A program made the position numbers and the translations under genes. The notes under the pieces were generated by a model that worked only from the letters and a program-made list of their open reading frames with translations, was not told where the DNA came from and did no database searches. Below are positions 1 to 11,367 of a DNA stretch of 64,000 bases, one piece after another; the first letter of the stretch is position 1, and every line of letters starts with the position of its first letter. Source of the DNA: Bidens hawaiensis (Eukaryota; Streptophyta; Magnoliopsida; Asterales; Asteraceae); NCBI GenBank assembly GCA_021521415.1, contig JAIQDT010002053.1, positions 352,367 through 416,366 on the forward strand, given 5' to 3'.

Positions 1-116
1 AAGAAATGTAATGCTTGCCAAATGTTAAACACTGATCAGATCTAAACGATAACCGATTATCAATTGTAGATCTAATACCTTAAACGGATCTAGTTCTAGA
101 TAAACTCTTAATTATG

Positions 117-164
<48 letters not shown>

Positions 165-641
165 GTGTGTGTATTAGTTATTAGATATGTGTAATAGTAA
201 TAATTTAGATGAAGGATTGATCGAGAGAGAATTGGATAGTGGTTAGTTACTCTAATAATCAATAATTTCATTAACATACAACCGATATATAGACGATGGA
301 ACCAATTCGTTACACATCCCGTAACGAATTGGATCCAGTTTGTTAACTTACACACTCAATAAAGGAAACATAACGAACCTTTGATTCGTTATGCCCCATT
401 CGTCAACATTCCATGACGAATGGGAACATACATAATGAACTAGATATTACACTTAGATGAACTGGCTAATTCGTTAAACATCCTTACCGAATTAGCCTTA
501 CATTAACGAACTTAAGTTAATTACAAAAATGCCCTTAATATTAAAATATTAATAAATTACATAACGATAATTACAAAGACTCTAGACAACAAAACTGTGC
601 ACTAACAAACACCCCCTCATCTTGAGCTCTTTGTCTTTACT
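1..641. other. Intergenic, AT-rich, no gene
   Basis: No coding region is seen. The stretch holds an (AT)n/(GT)n microsatellite at about 114-172 and a cluster of small inverted repeats at 302-497, listed separately. Confidence 0.6.
302..497. repeat. Cluster of four short hairpins built on ATTCGT/ACGAAT
   Basis: Four inverted repeats lie in a row. Arms 302-313 and 321-332 are 12 bp and perfect; 371-377 and 385-391 are 7 bp and perfect; 395-405 and 414-424 are 11 bp and perfect; 464-477 and 484-497 are 14 bp with one mismatch. Loops are 6-8 bases, and three contain ACAT. The stems differ in sequence from hairpin to hairpin, but both arms of each still pair. They lie just downstream of the decayed minus-strand gene at 642-2345. 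Confidence 0.7.
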
Positions 642-2345
642 TTACTTGAAATGCTTCCACACCCAATCTCGACAACTATGAATCCCGAACTCGTGAGACA
701 CCCGCACGACACGCTGGAATTGCATAGCTCGGTCATAGTCTTCCTGGTCCTCAATTAATATCTTATTCACGAACAGCACGTCATTGTCAGTCTCTGATAA
801 GTTAACGAACCACATATGATCTATAACTCTAATAAAGTTAGTCTTCAAGCCTTTCCCAAGAACAATGACGGCCTCACCAGTACGATTGTCGTAGTACCGA
901 CGGTTGAACGTTAGGTGAAGACCTTGCGGGAAAATCTTCACCGGTACATACTTCATCGTTTTTGGTGATTTTACTTTAAGCACGAGCTTCCTCCAACCCG
1001 TTCTTGGATCTATCTCGTCAATACCCTTACGAATCGGAATCTGCGGCTTAAAAGAACTTAAACCCGCGGTTTTCCAAAAAAAGCAAATGTTGATGAAACC
1101 ATTTCGCTTGATGATTTCCACCGTGGTTGATGAACGGTCGACTCGCGAGGGTACGAACATACCAACGCGGTAATGAGAGAACGTCTGTGATATTTTCATA
1201 GTACTGAACACCGTTCTCCCACTTTATGATGCAGACCTTAAGTTCATAATCGTAAAGCCATGAAACGATATCATCTGTAACATTCGACATGGCTTTGAAC
1301 TTTGTCTTCTGATTGGCTTTAGCGCATGCGATCTCATCCTGCTTCAATTCTTCATTAACGTACCTGTACGCCTCAATAATCATACGTGACCGTTTGCACC
1401 GATACGCGAACCGACCCTAATTATCCTCAACCGATGGATCAGGATTCTAATCAAACTTCTTTTATTTTCCCTTTGAGACCATTTCCAGATGATCTTCATC
1501 AGCTTTAACATTTTCTTCATGAAAGTAGGAATACCCTCATCAACATTGGATCGTTGATAAAGATCGGGGCATTCCTCTGTTGTCACTTCCTCGATCTCGA
1601 TCTCTTCATCTTCCTAAACAAAAGCCATGTTCATCTTGAGAAACGTCGGATCTTGTAAAATTTCTTCATCATTTATTACTTCCACGTCATCCTCGGCCAG
1701 CAGTATCTAAATCTGCTCACGTGTCAGGGACCTATCAACAAACAGTCCCTCCTCAATCTCATCCGCATTCACCATACTCCTCACCACCCCCATCTTATCC
1801 ACAAATATAATAGTATTAGCTTTTATCGACTCGATTGGTTGTACATTCGTCGAGTCTTGATAAACAACCAATTGTTTATCCATATTACTAACTCCGCTTG
1901 TACCAGCACCCGAGGATGAGCCACGAGCTTGTTTCGGCTCATTACCTCCAGCACCCGACGCATCAGGATCTTCATCGTCATTCTTTAGCTTCTTTAATTC
2001 ATCATCTTTGCATGTAAGCTGCAGAATAAGATCCTCTTGCTCCTTTATTTTCACCCCCTGAGCCATGACAATCTCACGCAGCACCTTCATTTCCTTCTGA
2101 CGGTAGGAAACGAAACCCATCAAAGGCCTTTGATTAAGTAACATATGCTTTTGAGCTTGACGATCAGCCGCCATTTTATTCTCATATAAAAGAATCAAAC
2201 TCAAGAGCATGTTCAAATGATTTTCCTGGGGCATAGCATGAAAAGATGGAGGGGTCGGCTGTACTGGACCTTGTGGACAATTAAGCCTCATGAACGAAAT
2301 GTCCATAGGCTGTGTCGGCATCCTAGTCGGTGTTGGAGAAACCAC
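642..2345 (-). pseudogene. Decayed orphan gene, conserved-protein-like
   Basis: The function is not recognised. Reading leftwards from about 2345, one frame runs through most of the region. It gives a Pro/Met-rich start, a charged coiled-coil-like part (about residues 60-125), a Ser/Gly linker, an acidic stretch, and then a globular part with several aromatic residues (642-1211) that includes KYVPVKIFPQGLHLTFNRR. The frame is broken by stops at about 1704-1706 and 1611-1613 (both TAG where CAG would keep the frame), another near 1377, and a frameshift between 1383 and 1211. The globular part resembles an orphan family I associate with Asteraceae genomes; that is from memory and unsearched. 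It may be a transposon-borne gene. No start or promoter can be fixed. Confidence 0.45.
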
Positions 2346-2394
2346 CGATCTAGCAGTAGTAGGCCATGGTAATGCAGATAAAACAGATTAAGGA

Positions 2395-3150
2395 ATTAAT
2401 TTTTGTCAAATATCCAATTTGGATGTGTTACAAAATATATATTATGGTGATGGTAAATGCATACAATTTGTGAGAGAAGTAAAATATGCTAATTGTTCAC
2501 TTTTTTAGGTGAGACTAAATGTTCAATAGACAATCATCGTTATTGATGTATAATTACATTTTGGTCACAACTCGAATATGGATGTGTGACAAATTTTATA
2601 TTATGGTGATGGTAAATGCATACAAAATGTTAAGTAACCTATGTTAATTGTTCACTTTCTTAGGTGTGACTAAATGTTCATTACTAAGGAACTGTTAGTG
2701 AAGTGTAAGTACTTTATAGTCAACATGTGACCATTACATTCTTTAAGAAAACGTTAGTGTTGTCTTAATAGTTTATAGTCACAGTTACATTCTTTACACA
2801 AAAGTGTGACTAAAGGTGTGTTAGGGTCATGTATTTATGTAACAATGTGACTAAAGGTTAAACAACAGTGACTCTAAAAATAATTCTTGTCTTTAAGATC
2901 GGTATTATCCCGAATATAATTTTCATTTTATTAGGCATGCAAAAATATTACTAATTAATTATGTGTGATTATTGTGACCAGTTTTTTTAATGTGTGACTA
3001 AATTCTATATTATGTTTTTCAATAGGCCATTTTGCTTAAAAGATGAATAATTGGGCCAATTTGTTCAAAACACGATAATTTGGAACCACTTTTGTTCTAA
3101 ACATGATTATAAGCAGTTTGATTTATGAATAACCAGTGTATGCAACCCCA
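2395..3150. repeat. TGTGACTAAA-rich repeat block, copy 1
   Basis: The block is made of about 160 bp subunits carrying TATTATGGTGATGGTAAATG and a GTTCACTTTNTTAGGTGTGA-like segment. The subunits start near 2408 and 2565. A tail rich in TGTGACTAAA and GTCACA words follows, and the block ends at TTTGATTTATGAATAACCAG (about 3120-3140). The same order recurs at 4370-5239. Short TGTGAC/GTCACA sites in both orientations are what subterminal regions of CACTA-type transposons look like, but I see no matching terminal repeats, so the family stays unnamed. Confidence 0.65.
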
Positions 3151-3329
3151 ATTTCATCATCCTTTATATTCTTATTTTGCATAATGAATATAGTTAATAA
3201 ATGAAGGGTTATAAGTTATACAATCTATTATATGAATCTAGTTTTGATTTTTTAAAGTTTGATCAAACTATTTGATATGTATGCATGTACTTTTGGATTA
3301 ACCGAAACGTTTATATTTACTATTCGATA

Positions 3330-3653
3330 TGATACAGCGGAATTATAACATAAAGTAGTCACAACACATTCACTCTTAACATTCAGTATATTGATTATAA
3401 AAATCAGAGTACAAACTGAATAACTGTCACGACTGTTATAAAAATCAATATGAAAAGCTCTATATATAGATGAACAGTGACAACGTATAAGGTCAGGCTC
3501 CGTATAAGCTTATACAGGCGTATAAGCTTATACGCTCTTAGACTTACATGTTTCACTTTACATACTTTCATCTATTGACAGTTTAGCCCTTTATAAAATA
3601 CAAATGACACATTAAGCTCACTAGACCTAGCATTAGACAAAAATGCTCTAACA
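3330..3653 (-). mobile_element. Copia-type LTR remnant with polypurine tract
   Basis: Read on the minus strand, a purine tract ATCCAAGGGGGAG (about 3655-3669) is followed by TGTTAGAGC and ends in TGTATCA. This makes a 324 bp unit with TG..CA ends and a TATATATA box. It looks like the 3' LTR of a Ty1/copia element lying on the minus strand. No partner LTR or primer-binding site is found to the right, so the rest was probably lost. Two perfect 14 bp palindromes, GTATAAGCTTATAC, lie at 3502-3515 and 3520-3533. Confidence 0.5.
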
Positions 3654-3669
3654 AACTCCCCCTTGGATA

Positions 3670-4369
3670 ATGCAAGACCTAAATTACAAACTCAATTCCT
3701 AAACGTGATTTAGCCTAACTAATGATATAGACATCAATCATAGTAACTTGAAAATTTGGATCTATTAAATTACCTATGGATGTCTTGGTAGCACCCCATG
3801 CATCTGAAGATCCGGTTTGTCGACCTTGGTCGAATCTATAATAATGATGGTGAATAAAATTTTTACGGAGACATCATCATAGATTCAGATCATCTATCCG
3901 AGATTCGGACAGATGATATTATGAGAAATAATCCACCAACTCGCGGATATTAGACTTGAACTGAAATCTTGTGATCTTCCTTTCGTCCTTTCCTTGAAAA
4001 TCCATGACCAAATCATCACTTTATCATCTTCCATGCCATCTTCCCCTACATCAGTAATCTTCATCTGTAACAACAAAATCAAGACAGTTAACACACACAG
4101 CAATGGATACACATTGATGCTTCAAACTGTTTATAATCTAAATAGTCCAACATACAAACACTCAGTTCCATATAAAAACTAGGAGACTTACCTTGATAGT
4201 TAACACACAAAGAGAAAATCTGAACTAACAGATATGAACAAAATAATGTGCAGGTGCCATTTTAAGTACAAAAAGATATAAAGTCAATGCTATTAATATT
4301 GAACAACCAGTTTATCGGTCAGCATTGGAATACGTAACAAAGTAACTCTCCCACTAGTATAAGACTAGT
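3670..4369. other. No recognisable gene
   Basis: AT-rich sequence between the LTR remnant and the second repeat block. It probably includes decayed internal sequence of the same copia-type element. The short reading frames here show no family resemblance. Confidence 0.5.
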
Positions 4370-5239
4370 TTAGGTGTGACTCAATGTTCATTACTAAGGA
4401 AATGTTAGTGAAGTGTAAGTATTTATTTGTCACATCACCAATTCGGATGCGTGATAAAATATATATTATGGTGATGGTAAATGCATACAATATGTGTCTA
4501 GAAGTAAAATATGCTAATTATTCACTTTGTTAGGCGTGATTCAAAGTTCGATAGACAATCATCGTTATTGATGTATAATTACTTTTTGGTCACATCTCCA
4601 ATTTGGATGTGTGACAGAATATATATTATGGTGATGGTAAATGCATACAATTTGTGACTAGAAGTAAAATATGCTAATTGTTCACTTTGTTAGGTGTGAC
4701 TAAATGTTCAATAGACAATCATCATTATTGATGTATAATTACTTTTTGGTCACAGCTCGAATATGGATATGTGACAAAATTTTATATTATGGTGATGGTA
4801 AATGCATACAATATGTGACTAGAAGTAACCTATGTTAATTGTTCACTTTGTTAGGTGTGACTAAATGTTCATTACTAAGGAAATATTAGTGAAGTGTAAG
4901 TACTTTTTAGTCAACATGTGACCATTACATTCTTTACATTCTTTAAAGAAACGTTAGTGCTGTCTTAGTAGTTTATAGTCACAGTTACAATCTTTACACA
5001 AACGTGTGACTAAAGGTGTGTTAGGGTCATGTATTTATGTAACAATGTGACTAAAGGTTAAACAATAGTGACTCTAAAAATAATTCATGTCTTTATAGAT
5101 CGGTATTATCCAGATTATAATTTTTCATTTTATTAGGTGTGTAAAAATATTAATTAATTATGTGTAATTATTGTGAAAATTTTTTTTTTAATGTATAACT
5201 AAAGACTATATTTTGTTTTTCTATGGGCCATTTTGCTTA
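4370..5239. repeat. TGTGACTAAA-rich repeat block, copy 2
   Basis: Direct copy of the block at 2395-3150, with three instead of two of the 160 bp subunits (near 4430, 4587 and 4748). It is interrupted by a Mutator-like element at 5250 and resumes at 6383-6593, ending at the same TTTGATTTATGAATAACCAG word as copy 1. There the 2.1 kb gypsy LTR is inserted. Confidence 0.65.
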
Positions 5240-5249
5240 AAAGATAATT

Positions 5250-5588
5250 GACAAAATGGCAGAAGACGTCCTTTATGTTTAATCGTTTTTTCAGTGGACG
5301 TCCTTTAGCGAAACAAATGGCAGAAAACATCCTTTACATTTAAAAACTCTATCACATTATGTCCTTTGGTCATAACCCAGTTAAATTTTATTGTTAAATC
5401 TGGTCATGTGCAAAGCACATGAGTGTATTTTGGTCATTTTACTCTTGAAAATTAAATAATATTAAACATATTCATCATCATCATCTGGTCATCCCCCTCC
5501 CTCTCTCTCTCTCTTCTCTCTTTCTCTCATCATCTTCATCACAAAAACTCCACAAAAACTACAAAAATCATAAATTTAATTCATCTTT

Positions 5589-5625
<37 letters not shown>

Positions 5626-6382
5626 ATTCATCCATCCACCATCATCATCCAACCTGCCACCGTCCCTTTTTGCACTTTCCAACCGTCAGCTACCATAAAT
5701 CGCCGTCCGATCACCACCCTCAACCTTTGTCTATAATCAATTTATCGTTCATTAAAGATGTGGTGTGCCACAAGCTCGAACTCACCGGATCTGGGTTTTA
5801 TTCATGCGCCACAAACTAAATCTTACCTCAGATCTGGATCTGTTGTTAGTTATGATTTGGTGGTTTTAATTGGGGGGAAGATGCGAATCAGAGGTTGAAG
5901 GAGCTAGGGGAGGTGAGGTAGTGGCAGGTGGTTAGGTTTAGGTGGTGGTTGGTTGGGTGGGTGATGGCAGATTGGCATGTGCTTGTACGGTGGTGGTGCT
6001 GGTGGCAGAAAGCGGTGGTGCCATTTGGAGATGCCAATATGTGATCTGTGTTTAAGAAACATGGTTGTTTGGATTTATATTTGTGATGATGATGAAGAAG
6101 ATGATGAGAGAAAGAGAGAAGAGAGAGAGGGGGAGGGGGATGACCAGATGATGATGATGAATATGCTTAATATTATTTAATTTTCAAGAGTAAAATGACC
6201 AAAATACCCTCATGTGCTTTGCACATGACCAGATTTAACAAGAAAATTTAACTGGGTTAGGACCAAAGGACATAATGTGATAGAGTTTTTAAATGTAAAG
6301 GATGTTTTCTGCCATTTGTTTCGCTAAAGGACGTCCACTGAAAAAAAGATTAAAAATAAAGGACGTCTTTTGCCATTTTGTC
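5250..6382. mobile_element. Non-autonomous Mutator-like element with ~295 bp TIRs
   Basis: The ends GACAAAATGGC and GCCATTTTGTC are the start of terminal inverted repeats of almost 300 bp (5250-5545 and 6085-6382). By eye they are about 97% identical. AAAGATAATT stands on both sides (5240-5249 and 6383-6392), a 9-10 bp target duplication as is typical of Mutator-like elements. No transposase is present. The interior (about 5546-6084) has (CT)n runs and unrelated sequence that could be captured host DNA. A 67-codon frame at 5977-6180 runs into the TIR and is not taken as a gene. The element sits in repeat block 2 and therefore inserted after that block formed. Confidence 0.8.
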
Positions 6383-6593
6383 AAAGATAATTACTTGGGC
6401 CTTTTTTGTTCAAAAGATGATATATAAGCAATTGTGTATGCAACCGCCTTTTCGTCATCCCTGTCCCCAGTCAGTTTTCGAAGCAGGAATTCAAACTGAA
6501 GTCGTTGTCCTTTTATTCGCCTTTTGTTCAAAAGATGATTTTCGATAAAGAAGGTATTTCATGTTTTACACGTTTGATTTATGAATAACCAGT

Positions 6594-8687
6594 TGTGACA
6601 CCCCGTCAAAAAGGGTTATTATCCATACGACTTTATATAATAATTAAACCGAAAACAACCATGATAGGCCTAATTATGAGTAATTAGGTTGTCATGTTCA
6701 TGCATCGATAAGACGACATTCTCATATATCTTGTGTCGGTAATCAGTGGAGGATTACCAGGTCATAGTAGTTTGCCAGATACATACACAAACGTTGGTGA
6801 TAAGATGATTAATACTAGAAGAGTATTAGAGAAAAGAAATAATATATAAATTTATTTATATATTCCTATACGAAACTTAAAATAATATTTACGTTTGATA
6901 TACGTATGTCTATTTTAAGGAAATGATGTCTCGTAAAATTTGACCAACATATATAGCTTAAATATGAGTAATAAACGAGTACGAGTAAATATTTTATATA
7001 CTAGTGAGTTAGTGTTTGTTTATTTAAAACACCAAATAAGTTAAATCAACTCATACCGAAACATATATAGATATAGGTTTGAACCGACTCCAACCCGAGC
7101 GACGACCCGACATCACGCTGTCACCACTGACACAAGAAATTTGTAATCAATTAGTCAATAAATTCACAAGCTAATTATCACCGCACTAGATCCATGGCTA
7201 TGATTATCTTTCTTAACACACAAACCATTTATCTTGATTTGCTACTTGTTGAGCCCACGAACTAAAGTCAAGAAGTGGTAGGATTATTTCACCAAAACTC
7301 ACTTTTCAATCTTCTAGTAGATTTTAGATACATGCATACTCAACCATCCATTTTATTATTCTTATCCCACAACAAAATCTAGTTAAATAATTAGGAGACA
7401 ATGAATCATGAAACCATACTCCCTTCTATTCCCCAATTCACACCGAACCACCCCATCTTCGGTCATTATCATCATTTTATCAACCCACCATTCCATATGT
7501 ATAGTGTATTTCACCAAAACCTATACAATATGTTGACAAACAAGTGGGGAGCAAAATTTAACTAGCTATGCATATACATACGTCAACACATGAAAGCATT
7601 TACAAACCTTGCAAGACAACTTAACCCTCTCTCTCTCTCGGTTTGGAGACTCCACCTGGCACCACCACCATCCTCAACAACACCACCAGCTACCACCCTC
7701 ACCTCACTCTCCCTTTCGGTCAACACAACACAACCCAACCCAGCCATGCCTCCGTCACCCTCTTCCTTACTCCGAATACGAGTCCGAATCTGACCCGAGA
7801 AACACGTCTACAATCTGTTATTAGAACCGAACTCGACCCGAAACACCCATTGGCATTTTCCCATAAACCAAACACACCGACCCATTATCGTTCTTCAAGA
7901 CAAAACAAGAACTAGGAGCATCAATTACGTTGTAGAACCAACATCACAAAGTGGAGACTAGCACGAGCTCAAGTTCTTCTTCCTTTCATTCTAGACGTCA
8001 TCTTTAGTACTAAGCCACTTGTATTGAGACTTGGATTTATATATTATCTACCACATGTTTGAGAATCAGGTGAGTCTCACGGTCCTGTTTTTTTATATAA
8101 AGTGTTTTGAAACTTTTTGGGGGAATGCATGGAGAAACACATGTTTGGAAACGAGTAGAAACACGCTCTCATTTTGTTACATGGGTTGGAAACAATAATG
8201 CACCGAAAGTCCCCTATAATCTATGATCATTAACTATTGTAGACGTGGCCAATGTGAATAGTACTATTCGGGATTAACACACCCCACCCGTGGTTATTCG
8301 CACTAAATTAGATTGGAGGTCTAGCGGGTGATATTTGTCCAACAGATGACTTCGATGTTTTCGCATTAGAACATCAAGAGGGGCGCTCATAGAAACGTTG
8401 TTAGGTCTTGATCATAGAGCTCATGGTAACTGTCTGAGAAATTGGTTGACTCGTTGTCCAAGAAACACATATTTTTAGATGTCATATAAACCTGTGAAAC
8501 TCACCAACAATTTTTATTGACATTTTTATGCATGCATTCTCAGGTAATTAAAGCATTGGAAACGCATATGGAGTCACAAGCATGTAGTGGCATTTTGATG
8601 AAGTATTTATCGTATAATCTATAAACAGTGACTATGATCCATGACGTTATCACGCCCCCGCATTTCCGCCGTCGGCGGGGTGTGACA
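6594..8687 (+). mobile_element. Ty3/gypsy LTR, 2.1 kb, with degraded primer-binding site
   Basis: The unit starts TGTGACACCCCG and ends GGGGTGTGACA, the inverted ends usual for Tekay/Del-type gypsy LTRs. It is followed at 8691 by TGGTATTAGAG, close to the initiator-Met tRNA primer site TGGTATCAGAGC. It is inserted in repeat block 2 directly after ATAACCAG. Reading frames at 7590-7915 lie inside the LTR and overlap each other in all three frames; I do not treat them as genes. No second LTR is seen, so the element is truncated. Confidence 0.75.
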
Positions 8688-8795
8688 GATTGGTATTAGA
8701 GTCACTGGTTATAGCGAATTAGGTCTACATTAGTAGGTCTAGGCTATATCCACCGCTCGCGGCACAATCATTTTGCATTGCATTGCATCGCATGA

Positions 8796-8836
<41 letters not shown>

Positions 8837-10049
8837 TATTAGTATTATTATTGTTGTACGTATATTAGTGACACATAAATTTTTTTTTCTTCACTCACTC
8901 TGGAAATCCGTCCATGACACTACAAACATTGGTTCTTACGTCACCACTAAATTATAGAATGTGCTCCACTAGTCCTTGAACCCGCCCCAGCCGGCTGCTC
9001 CTTCAAAATAGATAGATAATCCACAAATTAAACCTTGGGATGACAAAAGTTTAGTTGAACAGTAGTGTGAATAAGAACATGCATTATGATTCATGATGGA
9101 GCAATACTAGGGTAATCATGTAAGTTTGAATTACATTTGCGGTGGCCAACGTAACGGTAAATCCATAATTATATGAGAACTTTAACAGGTCCATTAGAAT
9201 GCCACGTTATATAAAACTATTAATATTTATTCTCCTAACTATAGATTCAACACTTGAATTGGGATATGACGAGTTATAGCCTTACTTGGACTCTCCGCAC
9301 TATATATGTTTTTAACCTATGCTGCCATCAGCTTTGGGCTTTCTCATTAAGAATGACACACCAAATGTGAAGTTTTGAACTTAAAATCTTCTTTTGCTAA
9401 GAATTTCTTTGTATACACATTCATGACTCCCTAGCAATAGCAACTACCCTATAGTAGCATAACTAGTGCTATGCAAAAAGACCACGAATTGGTGACGCTC
9501 TGACTATCATATAGATTCATTACTCGTTGACAACAAATTTTCAAAATAGGCAAAATATGAAACTTGACGGAATCATCTCATACTAGCTCAAAAAATAAAT
9601 TCTTCTTAGTTAGTGCAATAAAATGGCCTTATGATAATTAACACTAGGATTTAGCCTCCCATCATCAACTCATTAGTGATGTCATCGTTTCATTGTTCTT
9701 TTCAAGAGGAATAGCTAGTATACTTAAGAGTACATAGACTCCACCCTTAAAACGCTTTAAGAAATGAAATCCACAAAATTACCCTGTCTGTTTGAATAGG
9801 GAAACCTACTTATTCTAATTGTGGCTTCATGATATACCTCGTTGTAAGCACGAACTATCCAAGGACTTGCTGTCAAGTTGGTTCTTCTTTGAAAAATAGA
9901 GCTAAAATACTTAAGTACTTAAGAGACTTGAATGTATAATATACCTATATCATGCACAAGACGTTGTAAAAATATTCTAAATTGCTCACATGATATAAAA
10001 AAAGATACATTTTAATGCATTTTTTTAAGAATCCGTATCAAGGTTTGGG
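8688..10049. other. Decayed interior of the gypsy element; (AT)n microsatellite
   Basis: After the primer site comes an (AT)n run (about 8800-8834) and then sequence with no readable gag, protease or reverse-transcriptase motif. By position it should be the gag-pol interior of the element whose LTR is at 6594-8687, but that is inference. Confidence 0.4.
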
Positions 10050-10890
10050 GTGCCTATCTCTAACTTCTCCGCCCAGGACGATCGATTCATACCTAAATTA
10101 TGCAATTATCACAAAAATATTTGGGTACCCGTTAAGATAACTAGTACAACCAATTATTGTAAAATAGATGTTAAGAGCGAAGGAGCCAGACAAACCTTAG
10201 AAGATATGCTACATAATTGTGTAATTGACTTTAGAGGAATTCATGATGCGCATCTACTGCTAGCTGAGCTTTCTTATAATAATTATTATCGCTTTCTTAT
10301 AATAATTATTATCACTAGCATCAAGGCGCCGTTTGAGGTACTCTATGGTAAAAAAAAACAAAAAAAAATGTCTTCTACCTATTCGTTGGAAAAATATTCC
10401 AAATTAGGAAAATCATAGAAAGAGGAAAATTTATGTTGATAATCATTGTAATCATTAAAATTCAATGAGTCTTTCACAAAGTCTCGCGTAGGAAAGGTAT
10501 TACAAAGTTCGGTAAATATGGGAAATGAAACATTAGATACATTGGACCATTGGAAATCCTTCCAAGAATTCTGATCTTGTCGCTTACAAACTCAAATTGC
10601 CGTAAGAATTTAGTTATAGACATGACACACGTTTCATGTGTCAAATTTTAAAAAGTATCTATTGGATGAAACACTGATTATAGCGCCATAAAAGGGCCCA
10701 TGTAGATGAAAAATCCATTCGTAAAGGAAACTATTGTGATGTTCTACTAAAAAGAAAAATAAATTAAAATCTTAGTAGAAACCAAATTAAACTAAGCTAA
10801 CAACGTTGAAATTCGAAACGTGGTCCAAGTTTTCTAGGGAACGAGAGGATGAAATGAAACCTAAATGCCCTCATTTATTTCCAAACAAAA
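10050..10890 (+). pseudogene. Ty3/gypsy integrase and polyprotein end, decayed
   Basis: The frame 10050-10418 contains a recognisable integrase end: a QTLEDMLHNCVIDF stretch, a DAHLLLAELSYNN stretch and APFEVLYGKK, which correspond to segments usual after the catalytic Glu in gypsy integrases. Further on, in shifting frames, come HDT..FHVSNLKK-like codons at about 10621-10670, and near 10800-10880 codons for an RED.MK..CPHLF-type end, typical of the C terminus of Tekay/Del polyproteins. Frame changes and stops are frequent. It probably belongs to the element whose LTR starts at 6594. Confidence 0.65.
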
Positions 10891-10944
10891 CTACTAGTTA
10901 TGACTCTATCAAAATTTTCGGTTTCTTAACGAGAGTCTACGTAA

Positions 10945-11090
10945 GGCTTATCAAAATTTCTAGACACATTTCATGTGTCTAATCTGAAAAGGTGTCTATC
11001 GGATGAAAGACTTACTATACCACTAGATAAGGCCTACATAAATAACAAACTCCATTCCATAAAGAAACATATAGACAAATCTAATTAGCA
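10945..11090 (+). repeat. Second copy of the integrase C-terminal segment
   Basis: Codons for FHVSNLKRCLSDE recur at about 10966-11012, some 345 bp after the first copy near 10633. The similarity continues into flanking DNA (about 10600-10760 against 10945-11090). This is a short direct duplication inside the dead gypsy element. It ends about 280 bp before the cellulose synthase start codon. Confidence 0.55.
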
Positions 11091-11367
11091 AATTCACAAG
11101 TTTAGTAGAAGCAAGTTCGTAAACAAACAGATATTTTGTAATGCAGCATGGTTGACCGACACTCCCATAATAAAGCTCACTGTTTCCCGGTAACCGGTTG
11201 AACCGGCATATAATTATTTAATTACAAAACTAATCTAATAATAATAATAATAATAAAATAATGAAAAAGCTAGTAGCATAAATTTATTTATATCATCAAG
11301 TGAAAGGAGGGGCTAGTCAACTGATATGTGATTTCAAGATTCTTAATTCTTCTTGTGTTGATTGGAG
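11091..11367 (+). promoter_or_regulatory. 5' flank of the cellulose synthase gene
   Basis: About 280 bp separate the last recognisable gypsy sequence from the start codon. The stretch contains an (AAT)n run (about 11238-11258) and TA-rich words near 11275-11300 that could serve as a TATA region. The transcription start cannot be fixed from sequence. Any regulatory DNA further upstream is transposon-derived. Confidence 0.4.

Noticed and set aside
80..355. 91-codon frame over the AT microsatellite
   Set aside because: Tyr/Ile/Thr repeats come from (AT)n and (GT)n; low complexity.
5977..6180. 67-codon frame in the Mutator-like element
   Set aside because: It runs from the interior into the terminal repeat and ends in repeat-coded Asp/Glu/Met; not a gene.
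7590..7915. Three overlapping frames (67-90 codons)
   Set aside because: They overlap in all three forward frames of Pro/Ser/Thr-rich low-complexity DNA inside the gypsy LTR; there is no family signal.
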